Shown piece after piece: positions 50,690-59,014 of a DNA stretch of 64,000 nucleotides; position 1 is the stretch's first letter; each line of letters opens with the position of its first letter. A program made the position numbers and the translations under genes. Source of the stretch: Nonomuraea basaltis (GTDB lineage: Bacteria; Actinomycetota; Actinomycetes; Streptosporangiales; Streptosporangiaceae); assembly GCF_005893125.1 (NCBI RefSeq), contig NZ_VCJS01000034.1:19842-83841 (forward strand), given 5' to 3'. The notes beneath the pieces are model-generated. The model was not told the DNA's origin and ran no database searches. It saw nothing but the letters and a program-made list of their open reading frames with translations.

Positions 50690-51568
50690 ATGAAGAACGG
50701 ACCTCTCGCGGTCATCGCCGCCTCCGTGCTCTGGGGCACGGCCGGCACCGCGGGACTGCTCGTCTCCGCCGACTCCATCGCCCTGGCCGCCGCCCGGCTC
50801 GTCGTCGGAGGCACGGCCCTGGCCTTGCTCGCCGGGACGGGCGTCAGGCGCGTGATCAGCCCCGGCTTGCTGCTGGCCGCCGCCGCGGTGGCCGCGTACC
50901 AGCTCTGCTTCTTCGCCGCCGTCGGCCGCACCGGCGTGGCCATCGGCACCGTGGTCGCGATCGGCAGCGGGCCCGTCTTCACCGGGCTGCTGTCCTGGAT
51001 GCTCCACGGCCGCCGCCCGAGCGGCCGGTGGACGCTGGCCACCACGGCGGCGATCTGCGGCTGCGCGGCTCTGATCGTGGGCGGGGACGCGCAGGCGGGC
51101 GGGCAGATGGTGTCGGGAGTGTTGTTCGCGCTGCTCGGGGGGCTGCTGTACGCCTTCTACGCGGTCACGGCGGCGCGGGCGATCGGAGATGGGGAGCAGT
51201 CCAACGCGGTGATGGGGGTGCTGTTCGGCGGGGCGGCAGTGATCATGCTGCCCGTGCTGCTGATGGGCGATGCCGGGTGGATGGGGGAGCCGCGGGGGCT
51301 GCTGGCCGTGATCTACCTCGGGCTCGGGACCACCGCTCTGTCCTACTTCCTGTACGGGCGGGGCCTGCGGACCACTCCCGTGGCCACGGCCGCCACGCTG
51401 GCACTGGCCGAGCCCGCCGTGGCCGCGTTGCTCGGGCTGGTGGTGCTCGGTGAGCGGCTGACGCCGGTCTCGGTCGCCGGGCTCGTGTTGCTGGCGCTCA
51501 GCCTGGTGGCGGTGGCCGTGCCGGAGAAGTTGGCCGTACCGGAAAGGGCGTTAGAGTCGCAGGCGTGA
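50690..51568 (+). CDS. EamA-family transporter
   Basis: DMT-superfamily protein of 292 residues with about ten helices in two EamA halves, for example AVIAASVLWGTAGTAGLLVSADS at the start and TPVATAATLALAEPAVAALLGLVVLGERLTP in the second half. The start ATG 50690 lies 7 bases after a likely -10 element, so the transcript may be leaderless. Substrate unknown, perhaps amino acids or metabolites. The next gene overlaps by 4 bases. Confidence 0.83.
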   Translation: MKNGPLAVIAASVLWGTAGTAGLLVSADSIALAAARLVVGGTALALLAGTGVRRVISPGLLLAAAAVAAYQLCFFAAVGRTGVAIGTVVAIGSGPVFTGLLSWMLHGRRPSGRWTLATTAAICGCAALIVGGDAQAGGQMVSGVLFALLGGLLYAFYAVTAARAIGDGEQSNAVMGVLFGGAAVIMLPVLLMGDAGWMGEPRGLLAVIYLGLGTTALSYFLYGRGLRTTPVATAATLALAEPAVAALLGLVVLGERLTPVSVAGLVLLALSLVAVAVPEKLAVPERALESQA

Positions 51569-52218
51569 CGTTGCCGCTCAGACCCGTCTCCACCGTCGGG
51601 GCGCTCGCCGACGCCCTGCGCAGCAGGGTGCTCTCCGGCGAGATCGCGCCCGGCACCCCGCTGCCCGAGCAGGAGATCGCCGCGTCGTACGGCGTCGCCA
51701 GGCCGACCGTGCGGGAGGCGCTGGCGAGCCTGGTCCACGAAGGACTGCTCAGGCGCGAGCGCAATCGCAGCGCCTATGTCCCCGAGGTGACGATCTCGGA
51801 CCTCAACGACCTCATGTACGTCCGCCGCCCGCTCGAGGACCTCATGGCGCAGGCCGTGGCCGGGCAGCGGGTTCCCAGGGCGGAGGCCGCGCTGCACCGG
51901 ATGGCGGCGCTGCCCGCCGGCGCACCGTGGTCGGAGTCCGTGGCCGAGCACATGGCGCTGCACCAGGCGCTGATCGAGGCGGTCGGCAGCCCGCGGCTCG
52001 AACGGCTCTACGGCGTGCTGGCGGCGGAGACCCGGCTCGGGCTCGTGCGGCTGCGGGAGATCTACAAGGACCGGGACGTGCTGGTAAGTGAGCATCGCGA
52101 GCTGCTCGACGCGATCGCGGACGGGCCGGAGGACGCGGCCAGGGCGGCGGTGGCGGCGCATCTCAGCCACTCCTGGGGTGACCAGAGCGCTGCCTCCAGG
52201 CACTCCTGGGGGGACTAG
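51565..52218 (+). CDS. GntR-family regulator, FadR (FCD) subfamily
   Basis: Regulator of 217 residues. An N-terminal winged helix (ALRSRVLSGEIAPGTPLPEQEIAASYGVARPTVREALASLVHEGLL, about residues 12-55) is followed by a helical FCD domain with metal-binding-type His residues, as in HMALHQALIEAVG. The start is GTG 51565, overlapping the EamA stop as GTGA. It probably regulates its own operon through the palindrome at 50672-50682. Confidence 0.86.
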   Translation: MTLPLRPVSTVGALADALRSRVLSGEIAPGTPLPEQEIAASYGVARPTVREALASLVHEGLLRRERNRSAYVPEVTISDLNDLMYVRRPLEDLMAQAVAGQRVPRAEAALHRMAALPAGAPWSESVAEHMALHQALIEAVGSPRLERLYGVLAAETRLGLVRLREIYKDRDVLVSEHRELLDAIADGPEDAARAAVAAHLSHSWGDQSAASRHSWGD

Positions 52219-52253
52219 AAGCCGCTCCCGTAGGCCGGGAGAAGACCGCTTCT
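52217..52253 (+). terminator. Hairpin terminator after GntR gene
   Basis: AGAAGC (52217-52222) pairs with GCTTCT (52248-52253), and inside it CTCCCG (52225-52230) pairs with CGGGAG (52236-52241) around a 5-base loop. It starts within the GntR stop codon. Confidence 0.5.
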
Positions 52254-52299
52254 GACGTGGCCAACCGCACCATTGCGCGCGAACCCTTGCGGGACTGCC

Positions 52300-52674
52300 A
52301 TGGAACTCGCAAGAATCGCGGCCATGCACGGCAACCCGATGCCGGACTCCTACGTGTATGTCACGGAAGAAGGCGTCACCCGTCACTACGCGGACGGTAG
52401 CGTCGAGGCCCTCGCGTGGGAGGACGTGGTGGAGGTCCGTGTCGTCACCGAATCCGGGGAAGACGTCCTCTACATCCTGCTCGACCGCGACGGCGAGGGC
52501 TGCGTGGTGCCGCGCTCGGCCACGGACGCCACCTTCCTCGCCCGCCTGCGCTACCTTCCGGACTTCGACCTCGACCGGCTCACTCTGGCCTCCGATTCCG
52601 CACACGACGGAGTCGTGGTCGTCTGGCGCAGCCCGGACCCGCCGTCCGCATTGCCGGACCTGGAGTACGACTAG
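52300..52674 (+). CDS. Hypothetical protein
   Basis: Small acidic soluble protein. The core MPDSYVYVTEEGVTRHYADGSVEALAWEDVVEVRVVT looks like a PH-like or DUF-type beta domain, continuing as VLYILLDRDGEGCVVP. The start is uncertain among ATG 52300, 52324 and 52339. None has a strong ribosome binding site. It is also open to the left. No family recognised with confidence. Confidence 0.6.
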   Translation: MELARIAAMHGNPMPDSYVYVTEEGVTRHYADGSVEALAWEDVVEVRVVTESGEDVLYILLDRDGEGCVVPRSATDATFLARLRYLPDFDLDRLTLASDSAHDGVVVVWRSPDPPSALPDLEYD

Positions 52675-52942
52675 AACGCTCGCCCGACCGTAATCTGCCG
52701 AAATATCCCCGTAAGTCTCATATATTTTTCTCGCGCCGCTGCACTCCTGGACCGTTCCGTCAAGCCTCAGGCCCGCCGGTCTTGCGTCCGATTGTGGACA
52801 TTTGACGTTATTCCCCATGCCGGAATCGATCTTTACTCTTTAGTGGGGGCCGCCGCCCTTGATTGGTACGTGGGACTTGTCAACCCATGTGGCACAAGGA
52901 ACGTCAAGTTATCGCGGTGCAAAGTGTTGTCAGGGTGGTGTT

Positions 52943-54397
52943 ATGAGGGTGGGGACTGGGGAGTCCGCTGTCGTGCTCCTCGAGGCCGTGCCACGTCGTG
53001 CGTCCAGCATCTGGACGCGGGCGTATCTACGGCTTCTGTTATACGGGGACACGATCTGCGCGCTCCTGGCATGCGTATGCGTGCTGGGCATCCGGCTGAT
53101 CGCCGGCGCGTTCGTTCCAGTGGTCGAGTACATGCTCGGATTCGGCCTCCTGATCGCCTGGCCGGTCGCGCTCATGATGGGCGGCGCGTACCGGCAACGG
53201 GCCAATGGCGAGGGGACGGAGGAGTTCAAAGCGGTTTTCAACGGCGGCGTCGGCCTGATGGCCACTGTCGCCATCATGGCCTATGCCACGCAGACCGTGA
53301 TCGCGCGGAGTTTCGTGATGGCGATGCTGCCGCTGGCCTTGCTGGCCACGCTGTACTTCCGCTACCGGATGCGCAAACGTCTCCACCGAAGGAGAGCGGT
53401 GGGCGACTACATGCGCCAGGTGATCGCGGTCGGGCACCGGGAGTCGATTCTCAGCCTCGTGATGCAGTTCAGGCGTCAGCCGTATCACGGAATGCAGGTG
53501 GTGGGAGCCTGCCTTCCTGGCAACGCGATGGACGCCGACCTGGACGGCCTCCCGGTGCTGGGCTCCTTCGGCGACGTGGCGAGCGCGGTCGAGCGCACGC
53601 GGGCCGACGCCGTGGCCGTGCTGGCCTGTCCCGAACTGGACGGGGCCGCGCTGCGCCGGCTGGCCTGGAGCCTGGAGACCGCGCGCACCGATCTGTTCGT
53701 GGCCCCGGCGCTCCTCGACGTGGCCGGGCCGCGCATCAGCATCAGGCCCGTCGCGGGCATGCCGCTCCTGCACGTGGAGCATCCCGAGTTCGACGGCACC
53801 AAGCAGGTCGTGAAGGCCGTGTTCGACCGCGTGGTCGCGGGGGTCGCGCTGCTGCTCCTGGCGCTGCCGCTGCTGGCGATCGTGCTGGTGATCCGCCTCA
53901 CGAGCCGGGGGCCCGCGCTGTTCTACCAGACCAGGGTCGGCAGAACCGGCAAAGAGTTCCGTGTCGTGAAATTTCGGACCATGGTGGTCGATGCGGAACA
54001 GCTCAGGGACGCCCTACTTGACGCGAACGAGTTCGACGGAGTGCTCTTCAAGATTAGGAACGATCCAAGGATCACCCGCGTAGGCGCTTTCCTGCGGAAG
54101 TACTCCCTCGACGAGCTGCCGCAACTGCTCAATGTCCTGCGCGGCGAGATGTCCCTCGTCGGCCCGCGCCCGCCGCTGCCGGAAGAGGTGGGCAAGTACG
54201 GCGCCGACGTCCGCCGCCGCCTGGTGGTCAAGCCTGGCATGACCGGGTTGTGGCAGGTCAGCGGCCGCTCCGACCTCACCTGGGAGGAGTCCGTACGCCT
54301 CGACCTGCGGTACGTGGAGAACTGGTCGCTCATCCTCGACCTGCAGATCCTGTGGAAGACCTGGTCCGTAGTCACCCGTGGAGAAGGGGCTTACTAG
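52943..54397 (+). CDS. Polyprenyl glycosylphosphotransferase (initiating glycosyltransferase)
   Basis: Membrane enzyme of 484 residues that transfers a sugar phosphate to undecaprenyl phosphate to begin polysaccharide synthesis (WbaP/exopolysaccharide type). About four helices at the N-terminus (residues ~30-150) precede a nucleotide-binding-like middle domain. The C-terminal catalytic domain has YQTRVGRTGKEFRVVKFRTM, DELPQLLNVLRGEMSLVGPRP and KPGMTGLWQVSGRSDL. The start ATG 52943 is preferred over an upstream frame. It is the first gene of a polysaccharide operon. Confidence 0.9.
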   Translation: MRVGTGESAVVLLEAVPRRASSIWTRAYLRLLLYGDTICALLACVCVLGIRLIAGAFVPVVEYMLGFGLLIAWPVALMMGGAYRQRANGEGTEEFKAVFNGGVGLMATVAIMAYATQTVIARSFVMAMLPLALLATLYFRYRMRKRLHRRRAVGDYMRQVIAVGHRESILSLVMQFRRQPYHGMQVVGACLPGNAMDADLDGLPVLGSFGDVASAVERTRADAVAVLACPELDGAALRRLAWSLETARTDLFVAPALLDVAGPRISIRPVAGMPLLHVEHPEFDGTKQVVKAVFDRVVAGVALLLLALPLLAIVLVIRLTSRGPALFYQTRVGRTGKEFRVVKFRTMVVDAEQLRDALLDANEFDGVLFKIRNDPRITRVGAFLRKYSLDELPQLLNVLRGEMSLVGPRPPLPEEVGKYGADVRRRLVVKPGMTGLWQVSGRSDLTWEESVRLDLRYVENWSLILDLQILWKTWSVVTRGEGAY

Positions 54398-54399
54398 CG

Positions 54400-55467
54400 G
54401 TGAAAGCACTCGTGCTCGCCGGGGGGTCGGGCACACGGCTCCGGCCCATCACCCATACCTCGGCCAAGCAGCTGGTCCCGGTCGCGAACAAGCCGGTCCT
54501 GTTCTACGGCCTCGAGGCCATCGCCGCGGCGGGGATCCGGGAGCTGGGCCTGGTGGTCGGGGACACCCAGCCGGAGATCGAGGCGGCCGTGGGCGACGGC
54601 TCGGCGTTCGGGCTGCAGGTGACGTACCTGAGGCAGAAGGCACCGCTCGGGCTGGCCCACGGAGTGCTGATCGCCCGCGAGTACCTGGGCGACGACGACT
54701 TCGTCATGTATCTGGGCGACAACTTCGTCGTGGGCGGCATCAACGGCCTGGTGGACAGGTTCGCGCGTGAGCGTCCCGCCGCCCAGATCATGCTGACCAG
54801 GGTCGGCGACCCCCGCCAGTTCGGGGTCGCCGAACTCGACGCCAAGGGCCGTGTCGTCGGCCTGGAGGAAAAACCCGCGCAACCCAAGAGCGACCTGGCG
54901 CTGGTCGGCGTCTACCTGTTCAGCTCGGCCATCCACGCGGCCGTGGGGGAGCTCAAACCGTCGTGGCGGGGCGAGCTGGAGATCACCGACGCCATCCAGT
55001 GGCTGATCGAGGCGGGACTGCGCGTCGAGTCCTCGGTGATCTCCGGATACTGGAAGGACACCGGCAACGTCACCGACATGCTGGAGGTCAACCGGCTCGT
55101 CCTGGAATCGGTCGAGGCCCAGGTGCGGGGACAGGTGGACGAGACCAGCGAGCTGGTGGGCCGCGTCGTCGTCGAGCGGGGCGCGGTGGTCGAGCGCTCC
55201 CGCGTCGTCGGCCCGGCGATCATCGGCGAGGGGGCGCGGATCCAGGACAGCTACGTCGGCCCCTTCACCTCCATCGGCGCAGGATGCTCGGTCATCGGCA
55301 GCGAGATCGAGTATTCGATCGTGCTGCCCAGGGCCTCCATCGCCGGGGTCGGCCGCATCGAGGCTTCGCTGATCGGCCACGACGTCGAGGTCACCCCGGC
55401 GCCCAACACGCCCAGAGCCCACCGCCTGGTGCTGGGCGATCACAGCAAGGTACAGATCTCTTCATGA
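54400..55467 (+). CDS. rmlA: Glucose-1-phosphate thymidylyltransferase (long form)
   Basis: Nucleotidyltransferase of 355 residues that makes dTDP-glucose. The active-site motif LVLAGGSGTRLRPIT at the N-terminus is followed by EEKPAQPKSDLALVGVYLF. The extra C-terminal ~100 residues form a left-handed beta-helix, as in StrD-like long enzymes of secondary metabolism and surface sugars. The start is GTG 54400, 2 bases after the preceding stop. The stop overlaps the next gene's start. Confidence 0.9.
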   Translation: MKALVLAGGSGTRLRPITHTSAKQLVPVANKPVLFYGLEAIAAAGIRELGLVVGDTQPEIEAAVGDGSAFGLQVTYLRQKAPLGLAHGVLIAREYLGDDDFVMYLGDNFVVGGINGLVDRFARERPAAQIMLTRVGDPRQFGVAELDAKGRVVGLEEKPAQPKSDLALVGVYLFSSAIHAAVGELKPSWRGELEITDAIQWLIEAGLRVESSVISGYWKDTGNVTDMLEVNRLVLESVEAQVRGQVDETSELVGRVVVERGAVVERSRVVGPAIIGEGARIQDSYVGPFTSIGAGCSVIGSEIEYSIVLPRASIAGVGRIEASLIGHDVEVTPAPNTPRAHRLVLGDHSKVQISS

Positions 55468-56390
55468 CAAGAATTCTGGTGACGGGTGGCGCGGGGTTCA
55501 TCGGCTCCCACTTCGTCAGAAGCCTGCACGACGTGTACGTCACCGTGCTCGACAAGCTGACCTACGCCGGCAACCGGGCCAACCTCGACGGGGTGCGGCA
55601 CGAGTTCGTGCACGGGGACATCTGCGACGCGAAGCTGCTCGAAGCCGTGGTCCCCGGCCACGACCTCGTGGTGAACTTCGCCGCCGAGTCCCACGTCGAC
55701 CGCTCGATCGAGGGCGCGGCCGAGTTCGTACGCACCAACGTGCTCGGCACCCAGACGCTGCTGCAGGCGTGCCTGGAGGCCGGGGTGCCGAAGGTGGTCC
55801 AGGTGTCGACCGACGAGGTGTACGGCTCGATCGACGTCGGCTCCTGGGACGAGTCCGCGCCGCTCCAGCCCCGCTCGCCGTACGCGGCGTCGAAGGCGGG
55901 CGCCGACATGATCGCCCGCTCGTACGCGATCACCCACGGCCTGGACGTCTCGATCACCAGGTGCGGCAACAACTACGGGCCCAGGCAGTTCCCCGAGAAG
56001 CTCATCCCGCTGTTCATCACGAACCTGCTGCGCGGCCGGAAGGTGCCGCTCTACGGGGACGGCGGGAACGTACGGGACTGGATCCACGTCGAGGACCACT
56101 GCGCGGGCATCCGGCTGGTCGCGGAACGGGGCAGTCCCGGCGAGGTCTACCACATCGCGGGCACCGCCGAGCTGACCAACAAGGAGCTCACCGCGCGCCT
56201 GCTCGAAGCCTGCGGCCGTGACTGGGACCTGGTCGCGTACGTCGAGGACCGCAAGGGCCACGACCGCAGGTACTCGCTGGACGACTCCAAGCTGCGGGCC
56301 CTCGGCTACCGGGCCGAGATCCCGTTCGGGCAGGGGCTCAAGGACACCGTTCGCTGGTACGCCGAGCACCCGGACTGGTGCACCGTATGA
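55464..56390 (+). CDS. rmlB: dTDP-glucose 4,6-dehydratase
   Basis: SDR-type dehydratase of 308 residues. The cofactor motif is VTGGAGFIGSHFVR, the catalytic acid pair is in STDEVYG, and the Tyr-Lys pair is in SPYAASKAGAD. The motif RCGNNYGPRQFPEKLIPLFI is characteristic of this family. It is somewhat shorter than the usual ~330 residues because the loops near the N-terminus are trimmed. It overlaps its neighbours by 4 bases on both sides. Confidence 0.92.
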   Translation: MTRILVTGGAGFIGSHFVRSLHDVYVTVLDKLTYAGNRANLDGVRHEFVHGDICDAKLLEAVVPGHDLVVNFAAESHVDRSIEGAAEFVRTNVLGTQTLLQACLEAGVPKVVQVSTDEVYGSIDVGSWDESAPLQPRSPYAASKAGADMIARSYAITHGLDVSITRCGNNYGPRQFPEKLIPLFITNLLRGRKVPLYGDGGNVRDWIHVEDHCAGIRLVAERGSPGEVYHIAGTAELTNKELTARLLEACGRDWDLVAYVEDRKGHDRRYSLDDSKLRALGYRAEIPFGQGLKDTVRWYAEHPDWCTV

Positions 56391-57238
56391 GATGGCTGAT
56401 CACGGGGGCCGGCGGCATGCTGGCCGCCGACGTCCTCGACCGCGTGGCCATGACCGGCGAGCCGGTGCTCGCGCTCGGCCGGCGCGACTTGGACCTGTGC
56501 GACAAGCGAGCGGTGCGCGACTTCGTGTCCGCCTACCGCCCCAGAGTCGTGATCAACTGTGCCGCCTGGACCGCGGTGGACGACGCCGAGACGCACGAGG
56601 CCGAGGCGCTGGCCGTCAACGGGCACGCGGTGCACTGGCTGGCCGAGGCCTGCGACCTGGCCGCGGCGCGGCTGATGCACCTCTCGACCGACTACGTCTT
56701 CGACGGGGCCGGCGCGGAGCCGTACCGGGAGGATTCGCCGACCGCGCCGGTGAACGCGTACGGCAGGACCAAGGTCGCCGGGGAGCTGGCGGCGCTGGAG
56801 CACGGCCATTACGTGGTGCGCTCCGCCTGGCTGTACGGCTCCGCGGGACAGAACTTCGTGAAAACCATGATCAGGCTGGCAGCCGAGCGCGAGACCGTCG
56901 AGGTGGTCGACGACCAGCGCGGCCAGCCGACGTGGACGGTCGACCTGGCCGACTACCTGGTACGGCTGGCGCAGTCCGACCTGCCGCCGGACGTCTATCA
57001 CGGCACCAGCGCCGGCGAGACGACGTGGTTCGGGCTGGCCAGGGAGGTCTTCACGCTGCTTGGCCTCGATCCCGAGCGGGTGCGCCCCGTGACCTCCGCG
57101 TCCTTCCCGCGGCCGGCCACGCGCCCGGCCAACAGCGTGCTCGCGCACACCAGGGGGAAGCCGATCCGGCATTGGCACCAGGCGCTGCACGCGGCCTGGC
57201 CGGTGCTTACGCGTGGGCGCCAGTGCAGCGTCGTCTAA
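56387..57238 (+). CDS. rmlD: dTDP-4-dehydrorhamnose reductase
   Basis: SDR-type reductase of 283 residues. It has the N-terminal motif WLITGAGGMLAADVL and the Tyr-Lys pair in YGRTKVAGE, with STDYVFDG ahead of it. It reduces the 4-keto group of a dTDP-deoxysugar. No RmlC (3,5-epimerase) gene lies in this operon, so either epimerisation is encoded elsewhere or the final sugar is not L-rhamnose. The start ATG 56387 overlaps the RmlB stop as ATGA. Confidence 0.88.
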   Translation: MRWLITGAGGMLAADVLDRVAMTGEPVLALGRRDLDLCDKRAVRDFVSAYRPRVVINCAAWTAVDDAETHEAEALAVNGHAVHWLAEACDLAAARLMHLSTDYVFDGAGAEPYREDSPTAPVNAYGRTKVAGELAALEHGHYVVRSAWLYGSAGQNFVKTMIRLAAERETVEVVDDQRGQPTWTVDLADYLVRLAQSDLPPDVYHGTSAGETTWFGLAREVFTLLGLDPERVRPVTSASFPRPATRPANSVLAHTRGKPIRHWHQALHAAWPVLTRGRQCSVV

Positions 57239-58182
57239 GAGACTCGGTGCTGTGGTTCATGGTGGCAGTCCTCGCCGGGTGGGCGAGCCTGCGCCTGTTC
57301 GGATGGGAGCCGAAGTTCTTCTGGTCCCAGCTGGTGTCGTTCACTCCTTATGCGGCTGCCCTCTCGCTGGTGCCGCTGGGTTTCGCGGTCCTCATGCGCG
57401 CTCTGCCGCTGCTGGTGGCCGCGCTCATGGTGACCGGCGCCTTCGCGGCGATCGTGGTGCCGCGCGCGGTGCCGCAGCGTAACCCGCCCGCCGAAGGTCC
57501 CGCACTGCGGGTGATGGCCGTCAATCTGTTGCACTCCTCCGTGCTGCCGCCCGTTCTGGTGGACGCGGTCGAGCGCGATCGGCCGGACGTCCTGCACCTG
57601 CTGGAGTTCACCGATCAGATGAGGGAACGGGTGGAGGAGCTCGGGCTGGGGAGGCTTCTGCCGTACGAGATCGTCCTGCCGGGGACGGAGTCCGAGGGCG
57701 CGGCGATCTACTCGCGCTACCCGATGCGGCCCGCGGACGTGCCGATCGACGCCCCTCCCTTCAGGCGGAGTCCCCGCCACCTGCCCGCCGTTCTCACCCT
57801 GCCGGGCGGGCGGGAGGTGGAGCTCGTCGCGGTCCACGCGTGCGCGCCCTCAGAGGGCTGGCGTACGGCGTGCTGGGCGTCGAGCATCCGGGCACTGCCA
57901 CCCGCTGGAGGGCGCCTGCGGGTGCTGGCCGGGGATTTCAACTCCACCCTCGACCATGCGGTGCTGCGTGACCTGATCGCCACCGGCTACCGGGACGCCG
58001 CCGACGTCACCGGAAAGGGGCTCTCCATGACCTGGCCCTATTACGAGCGGCCGCGGCTGTTCCCGAAGGTGGCCATCGACCATGTCCTGGCCGATCGCCG
58101 TATCGCGATCCGGAGCTTCCAGACCCTGCACCTGCCCCGGACGGATCATCGCGCGACGCTCACCGAGCTGGTTCTCCCGTGA
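57223..58182 (+). CDS. Membrane-anchored endonuclease/exonuclease/phosphatase-family protein
   Basis: Protein of about 319 residues. Roughly three N-terminal hydrophobic helices (to about residue 78) precede an extracytoplasmic EEP domain with conserved residues in VMAVNLLH, LLEFTDQM, GDFNSTLDH, AIDHVLAD and DHRAT. Members act on phosphodiester or phospholipid-like substrates. In a polysaccharide operon a phosphatase role is possible. Start uncertain: GTG 57223 (overlaps rmlD by 16 bases), GTG 57247 or ATG 57259. Confidence 0.75.
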   Translation: MQRRLRDSVLWFMVAVLAGWASLRLFGWEPKFFWSQLVSFTPYAAALSLVPLGFAVLMRALPLLVAALMVTGAFAAIVVPRAVPQRNPPAEGPALRVMAVNLLHSSVLPPVLVDAVERDRPDVLHLLEFTDQMRERVEELGLGRLLPYEIVLPGTESEGAAIYSRYPMRPADVPIDAPPFRRSPRHLPAVLTLPGGREVELVAVHACAPSEGWRTACWASSIRALPPAGGRLRVLAGDFNSTLDHAVLRDLIATGYRDAADVTGKGLSMTWPYYERPRLFPKVAIDHVLADRRIAIRSFQTLHLPRTDHRATLTELVLP

Positions 58183-58234
58183 TGTCACGTTTCCGGAGCT
58201 CGGACCGATATGTCATGGACACCCAGGGGGATGG

Positions 58235-59014
58235 ATGACGAGGTTACCGGGGCAGGCCGCCAGGAAAACGGTATTAGGCACCGTGCTGGACGCTCTCACG
58301 ATGAGCCAGGTGATCGCGCAGTGCGTGGTGGCGGTTTCGGAGAAGAGGCGCCTCACCATCGGCGTGGTGAACGCCGCCAAGGTCGTCAACATGCGCACGG
58401 ACGCCGCGTTGCGCCAGTCGGTTCTCGACAGCGATCTCGTGCTGGCCGACGGGCAGGCGGTGGTCTGGGCCGCGCGGATGCTCGGCCACCGGCTTCCGGA
58501 GCGGGTGGCGGGCATCGACCTGTTCACCGAGCTGATGGCCGAGGGAGACCGGCGCGGCTACCGCGCCTATTTCCTCGGCGCGACCGATGAGGTGCTGGCC
58601 CGAGTGCTGGAAGAGGTACGACTGCGCTATCCCGGATTGGGCATCGCCGGCTCGCATGACGGCTATTTCCCGGTGGAGGACTCGGCCGAGGTCGCCGCCG
58701 AGATCGCCGAATCCCAGGCCGATCTGTTGTTCCTGGGCATCACCTCGCCGAAGAAGGAGATCTTCATCCGCGAGTGGGGCGAGAGCACCCAGGCGCGGAT
58801 CATCCACGGCGTGGGCGGCTCGTTCGACGTGCTCGCCGGGCACACCCGCAGGGCGCCGCTGCGCTGGCAGCGCCTTGGCCTGGAATGGCTCTACCGAATG
58901 CTGCAGGAGCCACTGCGGCTCGGGCCGCGCTACGTGCGGACCAACGGCAGATTCCTGCTCCTGGTGGTCCGGGAGTGGGCCGGTGTCAAACGCAGGATCG
59001 AGGAGACGACGTGA
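58235..59014 (+). CDS. WecG/TagA/CpsF-family glycosyltransferase
   Basis: Enzyme of 259 residues of the family that adds ManNAc(A)-like sugars to lipid-linked intermediates. Motifs are VNAAKVVNMRTDAALRQS, SDLVLADGQAVVWAARMLG, SHDGYFP, LFLGITSPKKEIF and GVGGSFDVLAG, all in the usual order. It fits addition of the second sugar after the glycosylphosphotransferase. The start ATG 58235 has AGGGGG upstream. The frame extends upstream within the EEP gene. The stop overlaps the next GTG. Confidence 0.88.
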   Translation: MTRLPGQAARKTVLGTVLDALTMSQVIAQCVVAVSEKRRLTIGVVNAAKVVNMRTDAALRQSVLDSDLVLADGQAVVWAARMLGHRLPERVAGIDLFTELMAEGDRRGYRAYFLGATDEVLARVLEEVRLRYPGLGIAGSHDGYFPVEDSAEVAAEIAESQADLLFLGITSPKKEIFIREWGESTQARIIHGVGGSFDVLAGHTRRAPLRWQRLGLEWLYRMLQEPLRLGPRYVRTNGRFLLLVVREWAGVKRRIEETT

